NCBI RefSeq assembly: GCF_009183415.1
Contig: NZ_WEHU01000001.1
Location: 124,001 to 188,000 of the forward strand
Source: Bacillus sp. B1-b2
Lineage (GTDB): Bacteria; Bacillota; Bacilli; Bacillales; Cytobacillaceae
DNA: 64,000 nucleotides
Direction of reading: 5' to 3'
The translations under genes were made by a program, and so were the position numbers. The first letter of the stretch is position 1. Each line of letters begins with the position of its first letter. Shown here piece by piece: positions 9,253 through 17,715 of the stretch. The notes beneath the pieces were generated by a model. The model was not told the DNA's origin. It did not search any database and saw only the letters and a list, made by a program, of their open reading frames with translations.

Positions 9253-9708
9253 TTAAATTCTTTCAAGCATAAGAATAATTGATAGTAATCCAATATTTTG
9301 AAGGGAAACAGGTAAGCACAGTGCTTTATCAAATCCGTACATTTTTGTTTCACCAACTAAAACAGTTGGTGGTGTTATATCAATATCAACACCATTTTGC
9401 GAAACAAATGTAGAAAGATTTCCTGCAATCATATTACCTAATTCACCTGAGAAGGAATCAAGCATTTCACCTTCTAAAAACATACCAAACATTAATTCTC
9501 CAATCTTACCGAAAACTTGCTCACTACCATCTATTATGATTCTTCCTCGGAAATCACCTGTGAGACCTATTAATACTCCGATTGATTTTTGCATAAATGG
9601 TTCTGCAATTAAGATTGGTTGATCTATTTGAAGTTCGCATGGAATAACACTTTTTACTGATTCGATAGTTCCATTCAATATATCTGTCGTACTTTTTGTC
9701 AGTGTCAA
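9253..9708 (-). CDS. cheX: CheX-like chemotaxis phosphatase-family protein
   Basis: A 151-residue protein of the CheC/CheX/FliY superfamily. The helix FSGELGNMIAGNLST (about residues 84-98) carries the E-x2-N catalytic pattern of CheY-P phosphatases, followed by the beta segment ITPPTVLVGE. CheX proteins dephosphorylate CheY-P or related receivers. One E-x2-N motif and about 150 residues fit CheX rather than CheC. The start is TTG at 9708 with GGGGGAATGAAAG upstream. No che or fla gene is nearby, so its partner receiver is unknown. Confidence 0.85.
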   Translation of the reverse strand: MTLTKSTTDILNGTIESVKSVIPCELQIDQPILIAEPFMQKSIGVLIGLTGDFRGRIIIDGSEQVFGKIGELMFGMFLEGEMLDSFSGELGNMIAGNLSTFVSQNGVDIDITPPTVLVGETKMYGFDKALCLPVSLQNIGLLSIILMLERI

Positions 9709-9984
9709 CTTTCATTCCCCCATCCCTATCTTTAAAAACATCTTATCATATAATAGACCCATTTAGGAAATAAATTTGAAATAAATAGGGATAATTTACA
9801 TGGTTAATAATTCCTAAATGAATAGGAGTGAATATAACGGGTAATTGTATAAAATAATACTTACATTCATTCTTTCCTATCTTAGTGAAAACATAACATT
9901 TTACAGTTCAAAAAATTTTGGTATCCATATGTAACGGCGTATTTGTTGGTAATTATTGATAATGAATTTCTTTCATTTATGAAT

Positions 9985-10077
9985 TATAATGAAGTAGCAC
10001 AACAAACTTCAAAACTTATCCCTCTTCTAATGTTGCTATGATTTTGAGTCAACAGCAACATTAGAAGAGGTTTTTTT
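9985..10077 (+). ncRNA. Possible small RNA ending in an orphan terminator
   Basis: A perfect TATAAT (9985-9990) is followed about 30 bases later by a 17-bp hairpin (CCTCTTCTAATGTTGCT with AGCAACATTAGAAGAGG) and seven T's, with no ORF in between and no plus-strand gene for 800 bases upstream. A transcript of about 80 nt is implied. The -35 region is poor; TTGATAATGA at 9956-9965 resembles a Fur half-site. The element could equally be the relic end of a lost gene. Confidence 0.35.
10021..10077 (+). terminator. Strong orphan rho-independent terminator
   Basis: A 17-bp perfect stem with a loop of about 16 bases is followed by TTTTTTT. It insulates the Fur-type promoter that begins 8 bases later. 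Confidence 0.85.
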
Positions 10078-10084
10078 GTTATCA

Positions 10085-10139
10085 TTGAAAATGATTATCG
10101 TTCATGATAATATATAATTGAGGTTGAAAATTATTCTCA
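10085..10139 (+). promoter_or_regulatory. Promoter with two Fur-box-like operators
   Basis: TTGAAA (10085-10090), 17 bp, TAATAT (10108-10113) form a SigA-type promoter. TGAAAATGATTATCG (10086-10100) matches the 7-1-7 Fur consensus TGATAAT-N-ATTATCA at 12 of 14 positions and overlaps the -35. TGAAAATTATTCTCA (10125-10139) matches at 12 of 14 and lies just downstream of the start. Occupancy by iron-loaded Fur would block transcription. This is a consensus match only. Confidence 0.65.
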
Positions 10140-10159
10140 TCCAAAGGTTGGTGTTAAGA

Positions 10160-10252
10160 ATGATCGCAATTCCAATAGGTTTAACGATAATTGGCTATTT
10201 TCTGGTAATGAATTACATATTAAAACATACAACTAATTCCGCACATAAATAA
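10160..10252 (+). CDS. Single-pass membrane microprotein, 30 aa, probably Fur-regulated
   Basis: A 30-residue frame: MIAIPIGLTIIGYFLVMNYI forms one transmembrane helix and LKHTTNSAHK a short polar tail. It is the only plus-strand frame between a Fur-type promoter (10085-10113) and a strong terminator (10263-10316). This makes it the likely product of a monocistronic iron-responsive unit. The ribosome site is weak (AAAGGTTGGTG, about 10 bases upstream). No family is recognised. If it is not translated, the transcript could be a regulatory RNA. Confidence 0.5.
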   Translation: MIAIPIGLTIIGYFLVMNYILKHTTNSAHK

Positions 10253-10262
10253 GGACTAACAA

Positions 10263-10317
10263 GAAAAGCTGACTACCGAGAAGAAGAACTTAGGTTCTAA
10301 GGTAATCAGCTTTTTTG
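10263..10317 (+). terminator. Rho-independent terminator after the microprotein
   Basis: AAAAGCTGACTACC pairs with GGTAATCAGCTTTT and is followed by TTTTTT. It also overlaps the 3' end of the decayed minus-strand gene. Confidence 0.8.
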
Positions 10318-10812
10318 CTTTTTATAGACATATTGTTATTCAGACTATTATTAATAAGCCTTAGATAGAAAAGCTTCATTTCTTTACATGCAACATTTAT
10401 ATCTAGAGATGTTTCAACAATTAAATAAGTAGCAATTAATATGGCTAGTTCCACTACAATGGCACCATCTTTTAATAACTTTCTTTTTTTCTATAAAGAA
10501 AAAAGAAAGAACTATTACAATTATTAAGAAGAAGGACGATATGATTAGTTGAAAAAACAATGCTATATTATTATTTATTGCCAACATATAACTTCTTAAT
10601 TCCTCTCTATTATCCTTATTTTCTTTGATAGTGATACAATCACCTTGATAGCCAATCTTCCAATTATAAGAATCTTCTTTTTTAATCATTGTATACTCAT
10701 AGCCCAGAATATTCCCATCTCCAATAATTCCTGAATATTCTTGAGTATCTTCTTCGACCCTTTGTGAATAAGAAGATAATAGAAAAGTAAAAGTAATTAA
10801 TGAAATAGGAAT
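10290..10812 (-). pseudogene. Decayed two-helix membrane/secreted protein gene
   Basis: One open frame runs from about 10812 with a signal-peptide-like start (RFIPISLITFTFLLSSY), through a polar domain (residues around YSGIIGDGNILGYEYTM and WKIGYQGDCITIKENKD), to a membrane helix (IALFFQLIISSFFLIIVIVL). It has no ATG, GTG or TTG at its 5' end: an AGGAAGAGA ribosome site is followed by ATT. Near 10470-10485, by an A-rich run, the frame is lost. Continuing in another frame gives a second helix (GAIVVELAILIATYLIV) and a plausible tail ending at 10290. A missing start plus a frameshift point to a pseudogene; base-call error is the alternative. The family is not recognised. Confidence 0.55.
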
Positions 10813-11091
10813 AAATCTCTTCCTATTTATCTCGCCCTATTTATAAGAATTATGAATTACATTTAATTACAGGTACACAAGGGGCAGGTCTTTCATCCTA
10901 AGAACAGCAAATAATAAACCTCATATAAAAGACGAACAAAAAGGAATATTTGATATGAGTTTTAAATAATAGTCCTTTTTAAAAGTCATTACATATAAAA
11001 CCCTTTCATTTTTCAGTTAATTATTCTTTATAGAAACTAAGAAAATAGTTAAAATAGTATTATCCCATAAAAAAGGAGATCAACCTCTAAT

Positions 11092-14000
11092 ATGTTATCT
11101 ACAAATAAGTGGTCCAATTTCTATCATTATTACAAGAAGTATGAAGATTTACAATCAGCTAATAGACTTAAAGAGCTTTATGAAAAAGCAAGAAAAGATG
11201 AAATGATTTTTACCTTTACTGGACATTATTCTGCTGGAAAATCAAGTATGATCAATGCACTTTTAGAACAAATCATTATGCCGACAAGTCCTATTCCAAC
11301 AACAGCTAATATCTTTAAGATTAAAAAAGGAAAAAACCAAATCAAAGTATCTTTCCCAAATAGAAAAGCAAGTGTTTTTTCCAACTGCAAGGATGTGGAT
11401 GCGGTTATAAATGAATTACATAATACAGAAGATATAAGACAAATAGAAATCCAGCTGGAGGATATTCCATTAAGTGTTGATTCCATTTTAATGGATACAC
11501 CTGGGATAGATAGTACAGATTCCGCACATGAACTTGCGACTGAATCAAGTATTCATTTAGCAGATTTTATTTTCTATGTAGTGGATTATAATCATGTTCA
11601 GTCAGAGGTTAATTTTCAATTTACTAAGGAATTAAGTGCTGCGGGAAAAAAGTTTATATTAGTTGTTAATCAAATGGATAAGCATAGAGAAGAGGAAATT
11701 ACGCTATCTGCTTTCAAAGAAAGTGTTAATCATGCCTTCTCATCTTATGAAATCTTTCCAGAGGATATTATTTACACTAGCACAATGGTGGAAAGTCCAT
11801 TTAACAAGGAAATGAATTCTATAAGAGCGTATATGGAAGATAAAAGAAAAAATAAAGAGAAAATCTATGTGCATACTCTAGCAGCTTCTTTTCAAAAAAT
11901 TTATAAAGATCATCAACGTACTTTAACGAAAAGATTCGAAGGCAAGATAGCTAATGAAGATTCTGAATTACAGGAATTATCTCAGGACCAATATAATTCT
12001 TTAGAAGAGCGTCTACACATGTTAAATCAACGTCTTGAAATGTTAGATAAAGAGGAAAATCAATACATAAAGAACTTGGATGATGAGTGGAATACTATTA
12101 TTAAGAATGCATACATTATGCCATATCAAATGCGTGAAGTAGCAAAAGCTTATTTAGAAGTCGAACAAAAAAATGTAAAAATAGGCATTTTTACTTCTAA
12201 ACAAAAAGTAGTAAGAGAGAAAGAGAAAAGAACGGCGACGTTTATTGAGCACTTGAAAGAAATCGTTCGCCTTCAGTTAATATCTCCACTTATCCAATTC
12301 TTAGAGAAAAATGGGAACAAACAAGGAGCGGAATATTTTCAGCAATTGGATTCTATTGTTCAAGTACATACCTTGAAAGATTTAGTAAATAAGGATGCTC
12401 AATTTTCAGAAAACTATGTCCTCTTATACTGTGAATCAGTTGAAAATAAAATAAAGCAATCAATCAAAAGAGAAATGCAGCCTATATTTTCAGAATGGAC
12501 AGAGAAAAGACAAAAGAATGCGGCTTTAGATAAAAAGGAGATAGAAAAGGAAAAAGAAGAGGTCTCACTCTATGTAGCTATTAAAATTAGAAGAGAACAG
12601 CTTCTGGACAAATTTTCTACTTGGAAAATTAATCTTGAAAAGTTGCATGAAACAGAAGCTCTGGATGAAGAACCATATGTTGAGGAGTTATTTGAAATAG
12701 AGGAAGAAATTAGCTATAAGTGTATAAGTAAAGCTGACAAAGAAAGGAGTAAAAATAAAGAGGAAGAGAAAAGGGAGTTAGAAGGTAGGAAACAGTTTAT
12801 TGAACATAGTGGAAGTGTAGATAATATTATCGAAAAACTACAGTTCTTAAGCCAACAAATTACGCCTTTAAAAGGATTTGCCCAAGTGGCTGATCAACTT
12901 TCTAGCAAAGCTCAGGATATAAGGAATCGCTCTTATACCATTTGTTTATTTGGTGCATTTAGTGCAGGAAAATCTTCTTTTGCAAATGCTTTGTTAGAGT
13001 TTCCATTGTTGCCAGTATCACCAAATCCAACAACTGCTACCATTAATCGAATTCTCCCAGTAGATATAGATCATCCTAATAAAACTGTTGTTATTAATTG
13101 GAAATCGGAAGAAGAAATGCTTCATGAAATTAATGACTATCTTCAGTTGATAAAGAAAAAAGCCGTCACTTTAGAGGAAGCAATTCAAATTATTCAAACT
13201 AGTGAACAACAACCCATTGAAAAATATGCAAATGAATTTCGCTATTTACAAGCATTTTCAGCGGGTTATTCCATTAATGGGAAATCACTGGGAACAGAAA
13301 GGACAGTCTCTTTAGAAAAATTAGCAGATTATGTTTCAGTTGAGCAAACTTCCTGTTTCATTGCTTCTATCGATGTATATTATGATTGTTCTCTCACTAG
13401 AAAAGGGATCACTTTAATTGATACACCTGGAGGGGACTCCATTAATAGTAGACATACAGAATTAAGCTTTGAATTTATGAAAAAAGCAGATTGTATTTTC
13501 TACGTAAGCTACTATAATCATGCATTTGCAAAAGCGGACCAAGCATTTTTGCAACAATTGGGAAGACTAAAAGAAGCATTTGAAAAAGACAAAATCTTCT
13601 TTGTCATTAATGCTATTGATTTAGCGAAAAATGAGATGGAACAATCTGCAGTTATCCAGTATTTACGAGAACAATTACAAATCTATGGTATTCATAGCCC
13701 AAGGATATTACCTGTGTCAAGTCTCTACTATAACCATAGTATATATGGTAAATGGATGGATAAGACAAAAGAGGAATTATCTAATTTTATCGAACATGAA
13801 TGGCTGGAATTCATGCTTCGCTCAGCCTCTAGAGATTATTCTGATACAGTGGAGTTATTACATAAGCTGCTTTCCTCTGTTCATACTAAAAAGCATGAAA
13901 GTAAGCAGGAATTAATCAGAATATATAAAGAGAAAAAAACAATCTTGGCATTACTTAATCAAAATCCGTTATCTGGTATAGAAGGAAAGCAAAAAAGAGA

Positions 14001-14655
14001 AGTAGAAGAACAACTCTATTATGTGAAACAAAGAATTTTTTTCCGGTTAACAGAAATTATAAAAGAAGCCTTTCATCCATCCATTTTAAGAGGGGAGAAT
14101 AAGAAAAAGGAAATGTCTAATGCTATTACTTCTTTCCTTATTCAAGTAAACTATGAATTTGAACAAGAATTGCGCGTGGTTACCCTTCGACTTAATCAAT
14201 TCTTACAAAAAATTGTTAATGAAGAGATGAATGAACTTGTGGAGATATTAGAAGAGGTCAATACTGAAATGAAACTGCATAGAGGGTATTCTTTCCAACA
14301 GGATCTTTCAATTAAATATCATGCACCATTTAAACAGCTTGATGAGCAAGTTTATAGGCTTGGAAATAAACATTTTAAAAATCCAAAAAACTTCTTTGAA
14401 CAACAAGGTCGAAAAATATTAATAGAAGATCTAGAAAGGCTTATAGACGAACATTCTAAAGAATACATGAGAGAAATAAGCTTAAAAATGGAAGATATCT
14501 ATCAATCATATGTGCAAGAAAATAAGGTTGCTATTCTTCAAAAGCTAAATAATCAAATAGAATACTATTATGAAGGGAAAATGGCTTTATTTACTGATGA
14601 AGAAAATATACTCATACTTGAAAATGTTATTTCTAATATAGAATCGTATAGATAG
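11092..14655 (+). CDS. dynA: DynA, two-headed bacterial dynamin-like protein
   Basis: A 1187-residue membrane-fusing dynamin, a natural fusion of two dynamin units as in B. subtilis DynA (YpbR). Head 1 has P-loop GHYSAGKSS at 44-52 and DTPG at 135-138. Head 2 has GAFSAGKSS at 621-629 and DTPG at 777-780. Long helical stalk and coiled-coil segments follow each head (roughly 280-560 and 890-1180). By family it tethers and fuses membranes without needing GTP and helps membranes resist phage and antibiotic stress. AAAAAGGAGAT precedes the ATG by about 11 bases. Full length, no disruption seen. Confidence 0.95.
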   Translation: MLSTNKWSNFYHYYKKYEDLQSANRLKELYEKARKDEMIFTFTGHYSAGKSSMINALLEQIIMPTSPIPTTANIFKIKKGKNQIKVSFPNRKASVFSNCKDVDAVINELHNTEDIRQIEIQLEDIPLSVDSILMDTPGIDSTDSAHELATESSIHLADFIFYVVDYNHVQSEVNFQFTKELSAAGKKFILVVNQMDKHREEEITLSAFKESVNHAFSSYEIFPEDIIYTSTMVESPFNKEMNSIRAYMEDKRKNKEKIYVHTLAASFQKIYKDHQRTLTKRFEGKIANEDSELQELSQDQYNSLEERLHMLNQRLEMLDKEENQYIKNLDDEWNTIIKNAYIMPYQMREVAKAYLEVEQKNVKIGIFTSKQKVVREKEKRTATFIEHLKEIVRLQLISPLIQFLEKNGNKQGAEYFQQLDSIVQVHTLKDLVNKDAQFSENYVLLYCESVENKIKQSIKREMQPIFSEWTEKRQKNAALDKKEIEKEKEEVSLYVAIKIRREQLLDKFSTWKINLEKLHETEALDEEPYVEELFEIEEEISYKCISKADKERSKNKEEEKRELEGRKQFIEHSGSVDNIIEKLQFLSQQITPLKGFAQVADQLSSKAQDIRNRSYTICLFGAFSAGKSSFANALLEFPLLPVSPNPTTATINRILPVDIDHPNKTVVINWKSEEEMLHEINDYLQLIKKKAVTLEEAIQIIQTSEQQPIEKYANEFRYLQAFSAGYSINGKSLGTERTVSLEKLADYVSVEQTSCFIASIDVYYDCSLTRKGITLIDTPGGDSINSRHTELSFEFMKKADCIFYVSYYNHAFAKADQAFLQQLGRLKEAFEKDKIFFVINAIDLAKNEMEQSAVIQYLREQLQIYGIHSPRILPVSSLYYNHSIYGKWMDKTKEELSNFIEHEWLEFMLRSASRDYSDTVELLHKLLSSVHTKKHESKQELIRIYKEKKTILALLNQNPLSGIEGKQKREVEEQLYYVKQRIFFRLTEIIKEAFHPSILRGENKKKEMSNAITSFLIQVNYEFEQELRVVTLRLNQFLQKIVNEEMNELVEILEEVNTEMKLHRGYSFQQDLSIKYHAPFKQLDEQVYRLGNKHFKNPKNFFEQQGRKILIEDLERLIDEHSKEYMREISLKMEDIYQSYVQENKVAILQKLNNQIEYYYEGKMALFTDEENILILENVISNIESYR

Positions 14656-14774
14656 AAAGTTATGCTCTGGGGATTATTGTTATTTTATTAGGAAATAAAT
14701 TATATAGAAATGGGTAAGTTGCAAAAGCTACCAACGAATAATGAGAAAAATTTTGCTATAATAGAGGGTGGATT

Positions 14775-15692
14775 ATGGAAGGGGAGAAACAATTGAATCA
14801 AAAAGAACAAGCACATTTAATGTTAGTGGATGGAATGGCCCTATTATTTCGCGCTTTTTTTGCGACTGCAGTTACAGGGCAGTTTATGATTAACTCAAAA
14901 GGTCAACCTACAAATGCTATTCATGGCTTCGTAAAGCATTTTTTTACGGCAATAGATCACTTTAATCCAACACATGTTACAGTATGTTGGGATATGGGAA
15001 GTACTACTTTCCGTACAAGTATGTATGATCAATATAAAGCAAATCGTCAAGATGCACCATTAGAATTAATTCCGCAATTTGAGCTAGTAAAAGAAGTAGT
15101 AACAAGTTTTGGAATACCAAATATTGGGTTGTCAGGCTTTGAAGCAGATGATTGTATTGGTACAATTGCTAAAAAGATGAAAGAGCAAGCAAATGTAACC
15201 ATATTAACAGGAGATCAAGATATTCTCCAATTATTAGATAATCATATCTCGGTTGCTATATTAAAAAAGGGATATGGTAATTATTTAGTTCATACTCCTA
15301 CTAGTTTCTTAGAAGAAAAAGGAATTACAGCGAAACAAATGATCGACCTAAAAGCATTAATGGGTGATCCTAGCGATAATTATCCTGGAGTAAAAGGAAT
15401 AGGAGAAAAAACAGCCCTAAAACTATTACAAGCACATCAAGACATAGAAGGTATCCTAGAGAATCTGTCCTTATTAACAAAAGGACAGCAAGCAAAAATA
15501 GCCACTGATCTCGAAATGTTACATTTATGTAGACAACTGGCAGAAATAAAATGCGATGTTCCACTTGAATATCTATTAGAAACAAGCCTATTCGAGATAG
15601 ATGCAACAAAAGCAAAAGAAAAATTTGTAGAATTAGAATTCAAAAACTTTAACCATTACGTAGAGAAACAAGAAAAACTAAGCTTGATTTAG
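14775..15692 (+). CDS. ypcP: 5'-3' exonuclease (YpcP/ExoR type)
   Basis: A stand-alone flap-endonuclease-like 5' nuclease of 305 residues, resembling the N-terminal domain of DNA polymerase I. LMLVDGMALLFRAFFA opens the PIN-like fold. FEADDCIGTIAKKM and LTGDQDILQLL give the acidic metal cluster, and GDPSDNYPGVKGIGEKTALKLL is the helix-hairpin-helix region. The expected role is removing RNA primers and flaps. Two starts are possible: ATG 14775 (weak GAGGGTGG site) or TTG 14793 (AAGGGGAG site), the latter giving 299 residues and a better match to B. subtilis length. It sits directly after dynA, as in B. subtilis. Confidence 0.93.
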   Translation: MEGEKQLNQKEQAHLMLVDGMALLFRAFFATAVTGQFMINSKGQPTNAIHGFVKHFFTAIDHFNPTHVTVCWDMGSTTFRTSMYDQYKANRQDAPLELIPQFELVKEVVTSFGIPNIGLSGFEADDCIGTIAKKMKEQANVTILTGDQDILQLLDNHISVAILKKGYGNYLVHTPTSFLEEKGITAKQMIDLKALMGDPSDNYPGVKGIGEKTALKLLQAHQDIEGILENLSLLTKGQQAKIATDLEMLHLCRQLAEIKCDVPLEYLLETSLFEIDATKAKEKFVELEFKNFNHYVEKQEKLSLI

Positions 15693-15709
15693 TTTTTACT
15701 AATAGAAAA

Positions 15710-15961
15710 CTTGTGGGAAAAGTAATTTAGAAAGATCAAATAGAATTTTTTTCCAGATGATCTACGTTTCAGGGGAGAGACTCCTGTGGGATCTGCGAGA
15801 CAGCTGAGACCCTACAGCGCATGTGTAGACCGCGGTTCAGCTCGAGCCCCACGGAAATCGAACCCCTGTAACGGAAATCATCCCCCTATTCAGCAGCGTG
15901 TTTAAATATACAACTTTATATTCTCCCTTTACTCCATAGAGGGTTTTCTCGACAGCCTGAG
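15710..15961 (+). repeat. Dispersed intergenic repeat, copy 1 (long form)
   Basis: About 250 bases that align almost throughout with 19149-19353. Shared blocks include AAAGTAATTTAGAAAGAT, GACTCCTGTGGGAT, GAGCCCCACGGAAA, CCTGTAACGGAAATCATCCC and TTCTCGACAGCCTGAG. CTGTGGG and CCCACGG can form a hairpin. This copy has about 50 extra bases in the loop (around 15794-15842, TGCGAGACAGCTGAGACC and following). Such GACTCCTGYGGG elements are common between genes in Bacillaceae. It follows the ypcP stop closely. Confidence 0.85.
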
Positions 15962-15988
15962 AGCCTAATATCCATTAGGCTCTTTTAT
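15960..15988 (+). terminator. Rho-independent terminator at the end of repeat copy 1
   Basis: GAGCCTAAT and ATTAGGCTC pair around ATCC and are followed by TTTTAT. It probably ends the dynA-ypcP transcript. Confidence 0.7.
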
Positions 15989-16007
15989 CTGGACAGAAAA
16001 ATAATTA

Positions 16008-16145
16008 TTATTTAGTATTCTTCTTCTTAGCTGCATTCTCTAATTTGCTTTTAGGATCTGGCGTAATATCAGCATCTTGTCCATAGCCTTGTGGGTTAAC
16101 CCCTCCAGCTGCTTTTCCTTTGTTAGTATGATGTTTAATGCTCAC
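16008..16145 (-). CDS. sspL: SspL-like small acid-soluble spore protein
   Basis: A 45-residue protein starting at GTG 16145 with AAAGGGATGA just upstream. The sequence (N-terminal KHHTNKGKAAGG, then VNPQGYGQDADITPDPKSKL, ending ENAAKKKNTK) fits the minor spore protein SspL: a GGV-PQG core, a DP-K-LE segment and a basic SNTK-like tail. Such proteins are made in the forespore under SigG-type control; I did not identify the promoter. It lies beside ypcP on the opposite strand, as I recall for B. subtilis. Too short for many automatic annotations. Confidence 0.85.
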   Translation of the reverse strand: MSIKHHTNKGKAAGGVNPQGYGQDADITPDPKSKLENAAKKKNTK

Positions 16146-16261
16146 AGAAATCATCCCTTTCTAATGTATTCATATTGGTAAAAAATGAGTCAATGATAGT
16201 ATGAGTAAAAAAGAATAAAATCATCCCAACAGAAAAACACTATTTCATAAGGAGTGATAAA

Positions 16262-16744
16262 ATGAATAAAGGTGTTTATATTGCCCTAATTAGTATTGGA
16301 TTGGCGCAATTTTTTAAGATTCCACTCCATTTTTTTAAAACAAAAAAATGGGATAACAGCTTATTTTTCCAAACAGGTGGCATGCCAAGCTCCCATTCTG
16401 CTGGAGTTTCATCTTTAACTACCTTTGTGGCATTAAAAAGAGGGCTACCAACAATCGACTTTGCACTATCGTTAATATTTGGATTAATCGTTATGTATGA
16501 TGCTCAAGGAATTAGAAGACAAACAGGAGAATTAACATTAAAAGTAAATAATCTGGGGGACTTAGTTGATAAAATTAACAAAGATAAAAACATTCAATAT
16601 ACGGAAAAACCTAAAAAACTAAAGCAGATGTTAGGTCATCAGCCAGAAGAAGTATTCGGAGGAGCCATTCTAGGGATTATTATTGGATTAATCGGCCATC
16701 TATTAACAAAGCCAAAAAGCAAATACCATTCCTTTTTTAAATAA
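16262..16744 (+). CDS. yuiD: YuiD-like divergent PAP2-family membrane protein (DUF212)
   Basis: A 160-residue integral membrane protein of the divergent PAP2 (DUF212) family. The phosphatase-like signature GGMPSSHSAGVSSLTTFVAL (residues 39-58) and the YDAQGIRRQTGE motif (about residues 80-91) are present. A C-terminal HQPEEVFGGAILGIIIGLI contains the last helix. PAP2 relatives act on lipid phosphates; a substrate for DUF212 is not established to my knowledge. AAGGAGTGA precedes the ATG. Full length for the family. Confidence 0.9.
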   Translation: MNKGVYIALISIGLAQFFKIPLHFFKTKKWDNSLFFQTGGMPSSHSAGVSSLTTFVALKRGLPTIDFALSLIFGLIVMYDAQGIRRQTGELTLKVNNLGDLVDKINKDKNIQYTEKPKKLKQMLGHQPEEVFGGAILGIIIGLIGHLLTKPKSKYHSFFK

Positions 16745-16814
16745 AAATGGTAGTAAATCTTCCAAAGTTAAAGTAACATTAAGGTAAAAGGGTAGAGGGG
16801 AATGTAGGGGAAAC

Positions 16815-17084
16815 GTGAATAAACTAGAAGAATATCTCATCTTTCTAAAAAGTAAAGGATTTTTATTAGGTGAAGATGCGATTGGATTTATTTATTTCGG
16901 TAGAGCTTACACAAATGCCTCTGATGAAATAATAGTTACAGCAATTGAGTATACACTTAAGTTACAGCAAAGCTTTGATGGAAGTTTTTTTGTTTCCTTA
17001 TTAGAGACCTTTGTTGAACATAAACTTACTTCAAGAAAAGAAGCGATAAAATTCATAAAAAAAAATACATTATTTCCGCTTTAA
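16815..17084 (+). CDS. Small conserved hypothetical protein (possibly DUF6123)
   Basis: An 89-residue soluble helical protein with GTG start and GTAGGGGAAAC upstream. The pattern GFLLGEDAIGFIYFGRAYTN, then AIEYTLKLQQSFDGSFFVSL, resembles the small Bacillus family I recall as DUF6123, which is uncharacterised. No Cys, His cluster or membrane helix. The stop codon lies inside the terminator hairpin. The family name should be treated as tentative; that it is a real gene is more certain. Confidence 0.7.
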   Translation: MNKLEEYLIFLKSKGFLLGEDAIGFIYFGRAYTNASDEIIVTAIEYTLKLQQSFDGSFFVSLLETFVEHKLTSRKEAIKFIKKNTLFPL

Positions 17085-17112
17085 CGTGGCTTTCCGGTAA
17101 AGCGGATTTTTA
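17075..17112 (+). terminator. Rho-independent terminator overlapping the stop codon
   Basis: TCCGCTTTA (17075-17083) pairs with TAAAGCGGA (17098-17106) and is followed by TTTTT. The last codons of the 89-aa gene are in the 5' arm. Confidence 0.8.
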
Positions 17113-17179
17113 TGTTTAAGTGCACTAAAAAAAGGATGGAGATATTTTTGTTTTAGGTTGGAAAGAATATTAATATATC

Positions 17180-17572
17180 TTACTTTTTTTGTTGTTGGAT
17201 AGCTTGTCTTGCTAGATCATCAGCTGTTTTATTTTCACTGCTAGGAATCCATTTTATAAAAAATAAATCAAATTCCTGAATTAAATTTAAAGCTTCTTTC
17301 AATAAAGGTGCGAATTTTTTATTTTTAACAAATTCTTTTTCAACTGCACGATTAACCAATTCGGAATCTGTACGAAAGCTAACTGTGCGATAGCCTTTTG
17401 ATGAACAGATTTCAAGTCCTTTAATAAATGCATGATATTCTGCTTCATGATTGCTCATTTCTTCTAATGGGATAGAGTATTTTTCAGCAGAACCATGGCC
17501 TTTTATAAATATACCTGCACCACTTAATCCAGGGTTTCCAGCACTTGCACCATCTATGTAAACTTCAATCAT
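17180..17572 (-). CDS. ypdQ: RNase HI-like protein (YpdQ-type)
   Basis: A 130-residue RNase H fold protein. The acidic residues expected for catalysis are present: D7 in MIEVYIDGASAGNPG, E45 in SNHEAEYHA, D69 in FRTDSELV, and the C-terminal D in TADDLARQA. It could therefore hydrolyse RNA in RNA-DNA hybrids, though B. subtilis YpdQ has been reported to lack clear RNase H activity. The ATG is preceded by GGAGG (minus strand). It is divergent from the YpeP-like gene, a second RNase H fold protein 140 bases away, as in B. subtilis. Confidence 0.9.
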   Translation of the reverse strand: MIEVYIDGASAGNPGLSGAGIFIKGHGSAEKYSIPLEEMSNHEAEYHAFIKGLEICSSKGYRTVSFRTDSELVNRAVEKEFVKNKKFAPLLKEALNLIQEFDLFFIKWIPSSENKTADDLARQAIQQQKK

Positions 17573-17715
17573 TTTATACCTCCAATAAATTCTGGTAGAA
17601 TAATGTGATTACAATCTTTCTTCATGTATATATATAAAATACTATTAGGTAACCATAATATATCCATTACATTTTATATGTTCTAACAATCTTATGGCAA
17701 GAGGAGTTGTTTAAG

